A stretch of DNA of 64,000 bases from assembly GCF_018531495.1 (NCBI RefSeq), contig NZ_JAHDTI010000003.1, positions 434,001-498,000 of the forward strand, written 5' to 3'. Shown here one piece after another: positions 27,001 to 35,427 of this stretch. This DNA comes from Nonomuraea sediminis (GTDB lineage Bacteria; Actinomycetota; Actinomycetes; Streptosporangiales; Streptosporangiaceae). Numbering within the stretch: position 1 is the stretch's first letter; each line of letters opens with the position of its first letter. The translations under genes were made by a program, and so were the position numbers. The notes under the pieces were generated by a model, which did no database searches, was not told the origin of the DNA, and worked only from the letters and a program-made list of their open reading frames with translations.

Positions 27001-28606
27001 CCCTGTCCACCTGCTCAAGCGCCTGGAGTGTGCGTCCTGCCTCTTCGTAGGCGCTGGCGGCCGTCAGCAGGATGTCCATACTGCCGGGACGGAGCTCGAC
27101 CGCCACGTCGGCCGCGCGCACCGCCTCGTCCGTCCGCTCCTCGTAGCGGAGGAAGTCGATGCGCCTGCGCAGCGCGTCCAGGTGGCGTCCGTCCAGTGAC
27201 AGCGCCCGCTCCGCCTGCTCGGCCGCCTCGGAGTCCCTGTCCTGCGCGGACAGCAGCTCGGCCAGCGCCATGTGCACCTCGGGCGACCCGGTGAAGCGCC
27301 GGGCCAGCTCGTGCGCCTCGTCGTGGCGCGACATCCTCTGCAACAGCTGGATGCGCCTGGCGGCCAGGGTGGGGCTGCGCGGATCGAGGACCTGCGCCCG
27401 CTCCAGTAGCTGGAGCGCGTCCTCGCTGCGTCCCGCATGCTGGAGCGCCGTGGCGGCGGCCCGGTGGAGGTAGGTCCAGTCCGGGCTGGTCTCGAGCGCC
27501 TTCCCCGCGAACTCGACCGCCTCCTCCACACGCCCGGCCTCGGCCAGGAGCTCGACGCGGGTGCTCAGCGTGTCGGGATCCCGCTCGTCCAGTGACAGGG
27601 CGTGGTCGACGGCGGCCAGCGCCTGGTCGTATTCCTCCCTCCCGGACAGCAGGTCGGCGACGGCCCGCCAGATCCAGGGGTCTCGCGGCGCCAGTCGCTT
27701 GGCGGCTTCCGCGGCCTCGAGCGCCTCCTCGGGACGACGCGCGTAACGGAGCAGGTTGATCAGGGAGATCAGGGCGCGCGGGTAGGCCTCGTCCACGGCC
27801 AGCGCGCGCCGCGCCCACTCGGCGGCCTCGTCGTCCAGGTCGAGGCTGCTGAGCAGCCACGCCCACTCGATCATGATCGTCGGATGCCGGGGGAAGGCCG
27901 CCAGCCCCTGCTCGACGAACCTTTCGGCCTCGTCGTAGTGGCCGCGTAACCGCAGGACGCCCATCATGTCGACGGCCCATCGGGGGTCGAGAGCGCCCAG
28001 TGCCCTGGCCGCCTCGTAGGCCTGGATCGCGCCCGGGCCGTCGTGGCAGTCGTCGAGCACCCAGCCGAGCGTCGCGTGGGCCAGCGGTTCCCCTCGGTGG
28101 CGGGCGGCCAGGTCCCGGGCGCAGGCCTCCGCCTCGTCGAAGCGGTTCACGTCCACCAGGCCGTGGGCGAGCCACTGGTGGGCGATCCGGTGGTCAGGGG
28201 CGATCCGGTGGGCCTGCTCGAAGTACTCCAGCGCCGCCGCGGGCCGGCTGCCGTCGCGCAGGGCGCGGCCCATCGCCACCCGGATCAGCGGCGAGTCCGG
28301 CAGCCGCTCCAGCGCGCGCTCCCCTGCCTGGACGGCCTCGTCGAAGCTGCGGGCGCGGGCCAGCGCTGCCACCGTCCAGGCGGCGGGCTCCTCCCGGTCG
28401 GGCGCCCGGCCCGCCGCCTCGGTGAAGGCGGCCAGGGCCTCGTCCTCACGGCGCGTCGCCAGCCGCAGGCGGCCCCCGGCGACCAGGACGTCCACGTCCT
28501 CGGCCAGGTCCGGATGCTCGGCCAGCAGAGTGGTGGCCTCGTCGAACTCGTAGCGCCTGCGCAGGTCGTCGACGCGGGCCGCGATCTCGGTGCCGGACGG
28601 GCTCAT
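24086..28606 (-). CDS. Giant TPR-repeat protein with C-terminal membrane segments
   Basis: A 1506-residue protein. From residue 1 to about 1400 it is an almost unbroken array of roughly 34-residue tetratricopeptide repeats, recognisable by recurring (R)YDEAERLAEQAL, ALSLDPEHxWALRRRIDFL and LDPRSPTL-type units. The array is followed by a short basic stretch and two close hydrophobic helices (AVASISLTLLAALWIAFLL and VVLLSAMTPVLLGLFLLSAL), then a 60-residue tail. The repeats should form a long superhelical scaffold held to the membrane; sidedness is unclear because there is no signal peptide. No enzymatic domain is visible. The ATG at 28606 follows AGAAGGG. Confidence 0.85.
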   Translation of the reverse strand: MSPSGTEIAARVDDLRRRYEFDEATTLLAEHPDLAEDVDVLVAGGRLRLATRREDEALAAFTEAAGRAPDREEPAAWTVAALARARSFDEAVQAGERALERLPDSPLIRVAMGRALRDGSRPAAALEYFEQAHRIAPDHRIAHQWLAHGLVDVNRFDEAEACARDLAARHRGEPLAHATLGWVLDDCHDGPGAIQAYEAARALGALDPRWAVDMMGVLRLRGHYDEAERFVEQGLAAFPRHPTIMIEWAWLLSSLDLDDEAAEWARRALAVDEAYPRALISLINLLRYARRPEEALEAAEAAKRLAPRDPWIWRAVADLLSGREEYDQALAAVDHALSLDERDPDTLSTRVELLAEAGRVEEAVEFAGKALETSPDWTYLHRAAATALQHAGRSEDALQLLERAQVLDPRSPTLAARRIQLLQRMSRHDEAHELARRFTGSPEVHMALAELLSAQDRDSEAAEQAERALSLDGRHLDALRRRIDFLRYEERTDEAVRAADVAVELRPGSMDILLTAASAYEEAGRTLQALEQVDRVLSLEPGQPAALLRRPRLLGAQGRHEEALEAAERTLRELDGDANLCVEMANLCAPRSSGEALRWLERALATDPEHSWALRRRMDVLADAGRFEEAHRAADIALERRPEDAAIRLRFGHLLKSEDRLDEALAEIDAALSMDEDFEWAWWDRITVLRDLHRLREAEETFAQAVEKWPRSADLLLCGAWLMSRQDRDKEAADLAARALELDESSDWAVRSLIEFLTYINRYDEADRLAEQALERHPHEPSVYMTVANLHEGRGDPAKAMEVLDRALSINPNHEWALRRKIDFLVAMRRYDEAETVAATALGVHPRSIEVLTSVAALLESQGREDEALARLDEARAIAPRHAWLLGSRIDLLRHSGRMDEARQAVAEALAIHPDEPGLHVCAGWLAYDSQDLRGALACFERAVGCWHSYTDGIEGQSFTLRTLRRFDEAERILRTALHRNPEKIDLWTELGRVHDSRLQFDDALACYDQALGMITQDPAATIARAATLRSLRRWPDAQHVLDRARAVHPANWDLQAEQGWLYHDQRLLAEAEQAFTRLLRQAANGRERAAARYSLGWVRYAGGRYVEAADDFRAALTQGPHDSAHRLALAWALVGQARDDTYQEARQIAHDVLDRYPEPSAHLCLGVIAFRQGALASAEAHLKKTIEIDPRGSHTDLGALYVQMGRYDEAEEHLQRAVAQDWYDVAAHVELGSLYLIRGGDAEQQFRNALAVDPASGPAAIGYAQALAAAGEKAEAEETLRRTLLRQDVDQRWRIHLALARLLVQRGDDQQNADLHADAYAQAQLAIGTAPETQADPHYVAGVAHHRMGSLLAGAGGRLGYRRRAMRHLRACLKRDLLHVDAQRSLHLLEREMRAATPAAWGGYAVASISLTLLAALWIAFLLTDKVTVVLLSAMTPVLLGLFLLSALLPGLVRFKLPGLQAELQAGNSAISLGPTGEVMFAPGRLSVVTGPTGLLPRREQSPTR

Positions 28607-28748
28607 GCACACCCTTCTCGCGATCAAGGCATGGCGGGTACGCCCTACACCATAGGCTTTCCCGTCCCGGATTCCCCGCGTTCCGGAGATCACCCGGCGG
28701 GTTTCCGGGAGACCACCCAGGCCGGTTGCCAGGAATCCACCCAGACCG

Positions 28749-28856
28749 ATACCGCGCGCCGTTGCGGCGGGCGACCGTCACCGACTCGCCGGAAGCGCCG
28801 GGCTGGGGTCCTCAGCCGGAGTACGGCGGGCGGCCGATAGGGCGGCCCGCCGTACG
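28749..28856 (-). repeat. Dispersed intergenic element, copy D
   Basis: On the minus strand it starts GTACGGCGGGCCGCC 22 bp after the ring-opening amidohydrolase stop, with an exact core and GCCCGCCGCAACGGCG. No right terminal repeat is recognisable. It fills most of the 272-bp gap before the TPR gene. Confidence 0.8.
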
Positions 28857-28878
28857 AGGCGCTCGATCTTGTCCGGAA

Positions 28879-29982
28879 TCACCCGTGGTCGGCGATGGCG
28901 GCGACGGGGCCGCCGCCGGAGGGGCCCTGGTGGACGGCGGCGACCGAGACGAAGACCGCCGGGTCGCCCGTGACCGAGGCCGCGACACCGCCGACCGTGG
29001 CCTTGATCTGCCTGTGCCAGTGCACGTCGGAGTCGTCGAGCATGATGTTGCGCCGCCCGCGCACCCTGCCCGAGGGGTCGGCCTCGCACTTCATGAAGAC
29101 GTTGACGAGCCGGTCGCCCAGGTCGGAGGGGTGGGGCCGGTCGGGCAGCGGGATGCCCGAGTCGCGGATCGCCTCCCAGATGCCGTCGGCGTCCAGGGCG
29201 TCCTTCATGACGCTGTGGCCGATGCGGTAGCGGCCGCCGATGCCGCGGACGTTGCCGACCAGGACGATCTGCGCCCTGTCCAGCTCCACGCCTGACGAAC
29301 AGGACGCGACGCTGCTGTAGAGGGACAGGTCGTGGAAGATCTGGTCGGCGCCGGGCATGTCGATCTCGCCGAGGGCGACCGCGATGCCGAGGGCCGTGGT
29401 GGCGTTCGACAGGTCCATCGACGGGCCCGTCTCCTCGATGGCGGTGTCCTTGCCACGGTTCTTGGCGTCGGTGATGGTGGCCAGCGTGAGCAGCGGCGTC
29501 TTGGTCTGCACGTAGTGCACGTCGCGCGGGTCGTCGATCCCGGCGATCTTCATGGCCTCGCGGACCCCGGCCGCGACCTTCTCCACCATCGCCACCCGGC
29601 CGATGTCCTCCGGCAGGATCACGTCGCTCATCGCCACGCCCACCGACACGCGCGGCTCGTCGGAGGCCGGCGCCTTGGCCGGGTCGACGGTGGCGAAGAC
29701 GGTGGCGTGCGGGCTGAGCACGCCGTCGGTGCCGCCGGACCACACCAGCGGCACGCTCTCCGGCGCCGGATGCCCCTTGGCCGCCAGGACCCCGCGGAAG
29801 GCCTGGTCGGCCAGGATCCTGGTGTAGTCGTTCACCCCGCCGTTGCCCTCGGTCTTGCCGACCACGGCCAGCACCCGGCGGGCCTCGATCACCCCGTCGT
29901 CGATCAGCCTTTCCAGGCCGGAGGCGTCGGTGACGCTCTCGATCGGGACTTTCCTTATTTCTATGGGATCCGCCATGCTCAC
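28879..29982 (-). CDS. Ring-opening amidohydrolase (cyanuric acid hydrolase/barbiturase family)
   Basis: A 367-residue protein of the AtzD/TrzD/barbiturase fold, built of three tandem similar domains. All three Ser-Lys dyads of the family can be placed: Lys43 with Ser82 (VVGKTEG, WSGGTDG), Lys162 with Ser231 ([15 protein letters not shown]) and Lys299 with Ser347 ([27 protein letters not shown]). It should open a cyclic imide such as cyanurate or barbiturate; which one cannot be decided here. The GTG start overlaps the carbamate kinase stop as GTGA, so the two are coupled. No allophanate or biuret hydrolase is nearby. Confidence 0.9.
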   Translation of the reverse strand: MSMADPIEIRKVPIESVTDASGLERLIDDGVIEARRVLAVVGKTEGNGGVNDYTRILADQAFRGVLAAKGHPAPESVPLVWSGGTDGVLSPHATVFATVDPAKAPASDEPRVSVGVAMSDVILPEDIGRVAMVEKVAAGVREAMKIAGIDDPRDVHYVQTKTPLLTLATITDAKNRGKDTAIEETGPSMDLSNATTALGIAVALGEIDMPGADQIFHDLSLYSSVASCSSGVELDRAQIVLVGNVRGIGGRYRIGHSVMKDALDADGIWEAIRDSGIPLPDRPHPSDLGDRLVNVFMKCEADPSGRVRGRRNIMLDDSDVHWHRQIKATVGGVAASVTGDPAVFVSVAAVHQGPSGGGPVAAIADHG

Positions 29983-30905
29983 GTGACTCCTGCCCTGTCG
30001 GGTTCTACCTGTGTCCCCGTCTCCAGGGACATGGCTCGCTCGATTCCTGCCAGCGAGGTGATCACCGCCCGGCTGCCGCCTTCGTCGACGAACCGCAGCG
30101 CCGCCTCCACCTTGGGACCCATGCTGCCCCCGGCGAAATACCCAGCCGCGTGAAGAACACGCAGTTCACCGGCGGAAATCCGGCCGATCGGCCGGGGATC
30201 GGGTCCGCCGTACCCGATCACGGCGTTGGGCACGTCGGTGGCGATGAGCAGCACCGTGGCGCCCACGGACCGGGCCAGCAGCGCCGCGGCGAGGTCCTTG
30301 TCGATGACCGCCTCGATCCCGGCCAAGGTGCCGTCGGCCTGCCGTACGACGGGAACTCCCCCGCCGCCGGCGGCCACCACCGTGTAGCCGGCCTCCATGA
30401 GCACCCGCACCGCGTCGGCCTCGAGGATCTCCAGCGGGTGCGGCGAGGCGACCACCCTGCGCCAGCCGCGCTCGAAGCGGCGCCAGCTCTGGCCGAGCGC
30501 CTGGAACCTGCGGGCCTCGTCCCCGGAGAAGTAGCGGCCGATGGGCTTGGTCGGTTCGGCGAACCCGGGGTCGGCCGGGTCGACGAGGGTCCTGGTGACC
30601 ACGGTGGCCACGCCGGGGCCGAGCGCGTTCATGATCAGCGTGCCGATGGTGGCCTGCGTCTGCGCGCCGCACCAGTCGAGCGGCACCGGCGGCACCACCG
30701 CGGCGGCCAGCTGGTTCTTCAGCAGCAGGTTGCCGACCTGGGGCCCGTTGCCGTGGGTGAGGATCACCTGGTGCCCCTGGCCGAGCAGGGCGCGCACGTG
30801 CCCCATGGCCTCCTCGACGGCCGCCCGCTGGTCGCCGGGGGCGGCGCTGCCGTCGGGCGCGGTCATCGCGTTTCCGCCGAGGGCGATCAGTACCCGTTCA
30901 GCCAC
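29979..30905 (-). CDS. arcC: Carbamate kinase
   Basis: A 308-residue amino acid kinase-fold enzyme that interconverts carbamoyl phosphate plus ADP with carbamate plus ATP. Signatures are ALGGNAMT at the N terminus, [17 protein letters not shown], the carbamate kinase block [32 protein letters not shown] and [11 protein letters not shown]. No arginine deiminase or catabolic ornithine transcarbamylase lies nearby; the partner is a ring-opening amidohydrolase translated from the same mRNA. That context suggests ATP recovery from a carbamoyl compound in heterocycle catabolism. Confidence 0.95.
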   Translation of the reverse strand: MAERVLIALGGNAMTAPDGSAAPGDQRAAVEEAMGHVRALLGQGHQVILTHGNGPQVGNLLLKNQLAAAVVPPVPLDWCGAQTQATIGTLIMNALGPGVATVVTRTLVDPADPGFAEPTKPIGRYFSGDEARRFQALGQSWRRFERGWRRVVASPHPLEILEADAVRVLMEAGYTVVAAGGGGVPVVRQADGTLAGIEAVIDKDLAAALLARSVGATVLLIATDVPNAVIGYGGPDPRPIGRISAGELRVLHAAGYFAGGSMGPKVEAALRFVDEGGSRAVITSLAGIERAMSLETGTQVEPDRAGVT

Positions 30906-30973
30906 GCTCAGAACGCTACTGACCGACAGATCCGGGCTTCATGGGCAATGTCTGCCTAACATAGGCTCGCCGT

Positions 30974-31630
30974 GTGATGCGTGAAGCCACAACCAACGGG
31001 ATCAAGCTCGTCTATCGGGAAGAGGGCTCCGAGGCGGATCCGCTGCTGGTCCTCCTGCACGGCAGGACGGCCGACCACAACAACTGGAACGGCATCACCC
31101 AGCACTTCGCCCGCCGCCACCACGTGCTTGTCCCGGACCTGCGCGGCCACGGCGCCAGCGACCACCCCGGCTCCTACGCGCTCACGGACATGGCCGACGA
31201 CATCGCCGCGCTCCTGGCCGGACGGCGGGCCGTCGTGGTCGGCCACTCGCTGGGCGGCGTCGTCGCCTACGTGCTGGCCGCCCGGCATCCCGAGCTGGTC
31301 GAGCGCCTGGTGCTCGAGGACCCGGCGCCGCCGCTGCCGCTGACCGGGCGGGCGCCGATCGAGGAGGACGACTCGACCGGGTTCGACTGGCGGATGGTGC
31401 ACGAGACCGAGAAGCAGTTCATCAGCCCGGATCCCGCCCTGGCCGGCGCGCTCGGCGGCATCACCGCGCCCACGCTGATCGTGTCCGGCGGCCCGTCCAG
31501 CCACGTCAGGTCCGAGCCGCTGGCCGAGCTGATCCCCGGGGCGGAGCTGGTCACGATCGACGCCGGACACCTGGTCCACGAGAACGCCCGGGCCGACTTC
31601 GTGGCGGCCGTTGACCGTTTTCTCCCTTAA
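30974..31630 (+). CDS. Alpha/beta hydrolase
   Basis: A 218-residue alpha/beta hydrolase: HG oxyanion segment LLVLLHGRTADHNNWNG, nucleophile elbow VVGHSLGG (Ser near 93) and a C-terminal His in IDAGHLVHENARADF. A short lid explains the small size. It is divergent from the carbamate kinase gene with 68 bp between starts. GTG at 30974 and ATG at 30977 are both possible starts. Substrate unknown. Confidence 0.88.
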   Translation: MMREATTNGIKLVYREEGSEADPLLVLLHGRTADHNNWNGITQHFARRHHVLVPDLRGHGASDHPGSYALTDMADDIAALLAGRRAVVVGHSLGGVVAYVLAARHPELVERLVLEDPAPPLPLTGRAPIEEDDSTGFDWRMVHETEKQFISPDPALAGALGGITAPTLIVSGGPSSHVRSEPLAELIPGAELVTIDAGHLVHENARADFVAAVDRFLP

Positions 31631-31640
31631 CATCTGCCGA

Positions 31641-32276
31641 GTGACTGACGCCAAGCCGCATCCCGGTCTGACCCCCGAACGCGTGAGCATGTTCACCGAC
31701 GCGGTCCTGGCGATCGCGATCACGCTGCTGGCCCTGGAGATCCCCCGCCCGTCCGAGAAGGACCTGGAGGACCTCGGCAGGTTCCTGAGCGAGCAGAGCG
31801 GCGCCTTCTTCGCCTTCGCGCTGGCCTTCGTCATGCTGTGGTTCGCCTGGCGCGCCCACCACACGCTGCTCGACCAGTTACGCGAGGTCTCCCAGGCGAC
31901 GCTCGCGGTGCACGTCCCGCTGCTGCTGTTCGCCGCCTTCCTCCCCTACACCACCCACCTGTTCGGCGAGGCCGGTGCCATCCCCAGGTCGGCGCCCATC
32001 GCGGTCGCCATGTTCTCCGGCACCGAGGCCGTGATCATGATCTGCCTCGCCCTGCTGTTCACGCTCACCGTCACCCAGAAGCTCCACAACGCCGACGCCG
32101 ACGCCAGGCGCCTGGTCACCTGGGCCGCCGTCACCTGGGGCATCGGCCTGTGGTGGGCGCTCAGCGCCGCCACGGCCCTGCTCGGCAAGCCCGACATCGC
32201 GATCACGCTGTGGTGGATCACGCCCGTCGTCACCCTCGTGATCGCCCTGGTGCGGCGGCGTGCAAGGGTTTCGTGA
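31641..32276 (+). CDS. TMEM175/DUF1211 family membrane protein (putative K+ channel)
   Basis: A 211-residue protein with six hydrophobic helices. The first helix carries the family signature RVSMFTDAVLAIAITLLALEI, corresponding to the R-x(3)-FTDAVxAIxxTLL filter motif of bacterial TMEM175 potassium channels. Bacterial members have one six-helix repeat and assemble as tetramers, consistent with this length. The GTG at 31641 is used. The next gene overlaps its end by 17 bp. Confidence 0.88.
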   Translation: MTDAKPHPGLTPERVSMFTDAVLAIAITLLALEIPRPSEKDLEDLGRFLSEQSGAFFAFALAFVMLWFAWRAHHTLLDQLREVSQATLAVHVPLLLFAAFLPYTTHLFGEAGAIPRSAPIAVAMFSGTEAVIMICLALLFTLTVTQKLHNADADARRLVTWAAVTWGIGLWWALSAATALLGKPDIAITLWWITPVVTLVIALVRRRARVS

Positions 32277-33318
32277 ACGGCTGAGCCGGTTCTGGCTCAT
32301 GGCGCCCTCGATCGGGCAGTGCGCGGTCGGTGCGGCGCTGGCCTGGCTCGTCGCGCTGAACGTGCTCGGCCACCCGCGGCCGTTCTTCGCCCCGATCTCG
32401 GTGCTGATCTGCGTCGGCGTCGGGCTCGGCCAGCGGCTGCGCCGCGTGGCGGAGCTCGTCGTCGGGGTCAGCCTCGGCGTCGGCGTCGGCGACCTGCTCG
32501 TGTCGTGGATCGGGTCCGGGCCCTGGCAGCTGGCGCTGATCGTGGCGCTGGCCATGTCCGCGGCAGTGCTGCTCAACAGCGGCGCCCTGTTCGTCGCCCA
32601 GGCCGGCTCGTCGGCCGTGCTGGTGGCCACGCTGCTGCCCTCCACCGGCACCGGCGGGCTCGACCGCATGGCCGACGCGCTCACCGGCGGCGTCATCGGC
32701 GTCGCCATGGTCGCGCTGCTGCCCGCCAGCCCGTTCACCATCGCCGCCAAGCACGCGTCCGAAGTACTCGACGCGCTGTCCACCGCGCTCGAACGCGCCG
32801 CCGAGGCCATCGACAAGCACGACGTCGATCTGGCCGCCGAGGCACTGGAGGAGGCGCGCGGCACCCAGTCGGCGATCGAGGAGTTCACCCAGGCGCTGCG
32901 GACCAGCCGCGAGATCGCCACGATCTCGCCGCTCCACTGGCACCGGCGGGCCCGCCTGGCCCGCTACGAGACGGCCGCCACGCCCATCGACCACGCGCTG
33001 CGCAACGCCCGCGTCCTCGTCCGCCGCACGATTGCCGCCCTCGGCGAGCCCGCGCCGCGGCCCGCCTGGCTCGCCACGTCGCTGCGCGAGATCTCGGAGG
33101 CGGCGCTGCTCCTGCAGCTCGAGCTCGGCGCCGGGCGCGAGCCTGTGCTGGCCCGTCAGGCGCTGCTCGCGGTCGCGGGGCGGGCGCGGCCGGAGCGGCA
33201 CGGCTTCTCCACCGACGTCATCACCGCCCAGCTCCGCTCCATCGCCGTCGACCTCCTCGAAGCCACCGGCCTCCCCCACCCGGACGCCACCGCCGCCCTC
33301 CCGCCCGCCGCTCCCTGA
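32260..33318 (+). CDS. FUSC/aromatic-acid-exporter-like membrane protein
   Basis: A 352-residue protein. Five to six helices occupy residues 10-155, beginning with WLMAPSIGQCAVGAALAWLVALNVLG and the FFAPISVLICVGVGLGQRL segment typical of FUSC/ArAE half-domains. The remaining 200 residues are a soluble helical, charged domain (ALERAAEAIDKHDVDLAAEALEEA). Homologues are proposed efflux proteins; function here is unproven. It starts with GTG inside the end of the channel-like gene and is followed by repeat copy E. Confidence 0.82.
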   Translation: MQGFRERLSRFWLMAPSIGQCAVGAALAWLVALNVLGHPRPFFAPISVLICVGVGLGQRLRRVAELVVGVSLGVGVGDLLVSWIGSGPWQLALIVALAMSAAVLLNSGALFVAQAGSSAVLVATLLPSTGTGGLDRMADALTGGVIGVAMVALLPASPFTIAAKHASEVLDALSTALERAAEAIDKHDVDLAAEALEEARGTQSAIEEFTQALRTSREIATISPLHWHRRARLARYETAATPIDHALRNARVLVRRTIAALGEPAPRPAWLATSLREISEAALLLQLELGAGREPVLARQALLAVAGRARPERHGFSTDVITAQLRSIAVDLLEATGLPHPDATAALPPAAP

Positions 33319-33330
33319 CACTTCTCATAC

Positions 33331-33361
33331 TTGCGAGTCCTGTACTTGCTGAGTCCTGTAC
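33331..33361. repeat. Short tandem duplication at the left edge of repeat copy E
   Basis: TTGCGAGTCCTGTAC (33331-33345) is repeated as TTGCTGAGTCCTGTAC (33346-33361), the second copy running into the element's terminal TGTACGG. The duplication marks a rearrangement at the element boundary. Confidence 0.7.
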
Positions 33362-33499
33362 GGCAAGCCGCCGCCCCCGGCCGCCCGCCGCACTCCGGCC
33401 GAGGACCCGCGCCCGGCGCTCCCGGCGAGTCGGCGCTCCTTGCCCGCCGTCACGGCGCTTCGGCAAGCAGGCACCACGGTCCCCCTGGCCCGCCGTACA
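33357..33499 (+). repeat. Dispersed intergenic element, copy E (full length, 143 bp)
   Basis: Terminal repeats are TGTACGGCAAGCC and GGCCCGCCGTACA (11 of 13 paired). It contains the core as GGCGCTCCCGGCGAGTCGG and the hairpin CGCCGT-C-ACGGCG. It starts 38 bp after the FUSC-like gene stop in the same orientation. Similarity to copy G continues past the right end (CTTCGCCGTACGCCATCCC). Confidence 0.85.
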
Positions 33500-33569
33500 G
33501 ACGCCGACCTTCGCCGTACGCCATCCCACCGCCCCGGCGCCCAGGAGCGGCCGTACAGGGTCGGGGGTT

Positions 33570-34109
33570 TCAGGGGGTGGATCGGAGGCCGTCGAAGAGG
33601 ATGGAGAGGGTGCGGGTGCGGAGGGGTTCGTCCCAGTTGTTGTGCTGGGCGGCGAGGCAGGCGGCGCTGAGGAGGCCGAGGACTTCGGGGAGCTGGGCGT
33701 CGGGGCGGATCGTGCCCTGGGTTTGGGCGTTGACGAGGATGGTTCGGATGCGGCCGCGTAGGTCGGGCGCACCGGCCTTGGGGTCTAGGCCCGAGCCGGC
33801 CAGGGCGTCCGCGAAGACCTTCTTGGTGGTGGCGTCCTCCACGACCTGGGTGAAGAAGTCGAAGAAGGCGGTGCCCGCGTCAGGCGCGGCGGCCAGTTCG
33901 TCGGCTCTGGCGGCCAGGCGGTGCAGGCGGTCGACCAGGATCGCCTGGTAGAGGGCCTCCTTGGTGGGGAACTGCCGGTAGATCGTGCCCACCCCGACCC
34001 CTGCCAGCTCCGCGACCGCGCGCATCGACGCCGACAGCCCGTCGCGCGCCAGCACGGTCTCGGCCGCCTCCAGCACCCGGGCGCGGTTGCGCTGGGCGTC
34101 AGCTCGCAT
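33570..34109 (-). CDS. TetR-family transcriptional regulator
   Basis: A 179-residue regulator. Residues 5-50 are the TetR HTH (RNRARVLEAAETVLARDG, MRAVAELAGVGVGTIYRQFPTKEALYQAI). The C-terminal helical domain matches the SACE_7040-like ligand domain found in many actinomycete TetRs. The ATG at 34109 has GGAGAG just upstream; in-frame ATG 34121 and TTG 34127 are less likely. It is divergent from an aldo/keto reductase gene, and two perfect palindromes lie on the shared promoter, so it probably represses the reductase and itself. Confidence 0.9.
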   Translation of the reverse strand: MRADAQRNRARVLEAAETVLARDGLSASMRAVAELAGVGVGTIYRQFPTKEALYQAILVDRLHRLAARADELAAAPDAGTAFFDFFTQVVEDATTKKVFADALAGSGLDPKAGAPDLRGRIRTILVNAQTQGTIRPDAQLPEVLGLLSAACLAAQHNNWDEPLRTRTLSILFDGLRSTP

Positions 34110-34120
34110 AGGTCTCTCCA

Positions 34121-34150
34121 TTGACAAGCGGAACGCGTGTTCCGTATGTT
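34121..34150 (+). promoter_or_regulatory. Putative sigma-A-type promoter of the aldo/keto reductase gene
   Basis: TTGACA at 34121-34126 and TATGTT at 34145-34150 are separated by 18 bp and point to the reductase gene start at 34184. Both palindromes described for the TetR operator overlap this promoter. Confidence 0.55.
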
Positions 34151-34159
34151 CCGGAACAT
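34129..34159. promoter_or_regulatory. Putative TetR operators (two palindromes)
   Basis: CGGAAC-GCGT-GTTCCG (34129-34144) and ATGTTCCGGAACAT (34146-34159) are both perfect and share GGAAC/GTTCC half-sites. They sit across the -35/-10 interval of the divergent promoter, as expected for repression by the adjacent TetR protein. Confidence 0.7.
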
Positions 34160-34183
34160 CGGTTCCGATTCTAGGAGATTCTG

Positions 34184-35185
34184 GTGGAACACACGACCTT
34201 GGGCCGTTCCGGGCTGCGCGTCTCCCGGGCCTGCCTGGGCACGATGAACTTCGGCACCACGTACGGCCTGGCCGCGGCGGACGAGGCGGAGGCCGGGCGC
34301 GTCCTCGACGCCTTCCTCGAGGCCGGTGGCAACTTCGTCGACACCGCCGACCTCTACCACCGAGGCGAGACCGAGGAGATCCTCGGCCGCCTGCTCAAGG
34401 GCCGGCGCGAGCGGGTGGTGCTGGCGACCAAGGGCGCGATGCCCGTGGACGGCGAGGCCAGGGGATTGTCGCGCCGCCACCTGACCCGAGCGTTGGACGC
34501 CAGCCTGCGCCGCCTGGACACCGACTACGTCGACCTCTACCAGTGCCACCAGTGGGACCCGGCGACGCCGATCGAGGAGACGATGGCCACCCTGGACGGC
34601 TTCGTCCGGGCGGGGAAGGTGCGCTACCTGGGCTGCTCCAACTTCACCGCCGCCCAGATCGTGGAGTCCCAGTGGGCGGCGGCGACGCCGTTCGTCAGCC
34701 TGCAGCCGCAGTACTCGCTGCTGGCCCGGGTGATCGAGACCGAGGTCCTGCCGGTCTGCGAGCGGCACGGCCTGGGCACGGTCGTCTACGGCACCCTCGG
34801 CGGCGGCATCCTCGCCGGCCGCTACACCCCCGGCAGGGCCCCCGACCCCGACAGCCGGATGGGCCGCCTGCTCGGCTCGTCGATGCCCGGCGCGCGGCGC
34901 TGGGCGGAGATGCTCCTCACCGACCGCAACCTGGCCATCGCCGCCGAGGTGACCCGGGTGGCGTCCGAACTCGGGGCCGAGCCGGGACACGTGGCGCTGG
35001 CATGGGTGGCCCGGCGCCCCGGCGTGACCTCGGTACTCCTCGGCCCCCGATCCGTGGACCAGCTCCGGTCGAACCTCGCGGGCCTGGACCTCACCCTTCC
35101 GCCCGAGGTCGCCGACCGCCTCACCCAGCTCTCCGACCTCAACCTCACCCCGCAGGACGGCAGCCTCTTCCACCTCGCCCGCTGA
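34184..35185 (+). CDS. Aldo/keto reductase
   Basis: A 333-residue NADP(H)-dependent (beta/alpha)8 oxidoreductase. The catalytic tetrad is visible: Asp and Tyr in [12 protein letters not shown], Lys in VLATKGA and His in YQCHQWDP. The start [18 protein letters not shown] is typical of the YghZ/Tas-like AKR group. The GTG start follows AGGAG. The divergent TetR regulator suggests induction by a small-molecule substrate, perhaps an aldehyde or quinone. Confidence 0.92.
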   Translation: MEHTTLGRSGLRVSRACLGTMNFGTTYGLAAADEAEAGRVLDAFLEAGGNFVDTADLYHRGETEEILGRLLKGRRERVVLATKGAMPVDGEARGLSRRHLTRALDASLRRLDTDYVDLYQCHQWDPATPIEETMATLDGFVRAGKVRYLGCSNFTAAQIVESQWAAATPFVSLQPQYSLLARVIETEVLPVCERHGLGTVVYGTLGGGILAGRYTPGRAPDPDSRMGRLLGSSMPGARRWAEMLLTDRNLAIAAEVTRVASELGAEPGHVALAWVARRPGVTSVLLGPRSVDQLRSNLAGLDLTLPPEVADRLTQLSDLNLTPQDGSLFHLAR

Positions 35186-35209
35186 CCCCGGCCACACCCA
35201 GGCTCTTCG

Positions 35210-35404
35210 GTACGGCAGGCCCCGGGTGCCCGGCGCCTTCGGTAGGGAAGGCCCGAGGTCCGGGGATTTGGTGCGGCAGGCTCCCGGGTGCCCGGCTCAG
35301 GGCGGAGTCGTGGCGGCGGGGCAGCGTCACCGACTCGCCGGAAGCGCCGGGCTGGGGTCCTCAGCCGACGTACGGCGGGCGGCCGGTGGGGCGGCCCGCC
35401 GTAC
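35210..35404 (-). repeat. Dispersed intergenic element, copy F (extended, 195 bp)
   Basis: Read on the minus strand it starts GTACGGCGGGCC 23 bp after the dihydrofolate reductase-family stop and contains the exact core. It ends at GGCCTGCCGTAC, 24 bp from the stop of the convergent aldo/keto reductase gene. It carries an extra internal segment with a second CCGGGTGCCCGG unit. Confidence 0.75.
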
Positions 35405-35427
35405 GAGATCGAGCCGAGCGAGTCAGG

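Noticed and set aside
23525..27199. 1224-codon plus-strand open frame opposite the TPR gene
   Set aside because: It is Gly/Arg/Val-rich shadow sequence across from a protein with clear TPR repeats. Its codon-position GC pattern is that of an antisense frame, and it shows no domain.
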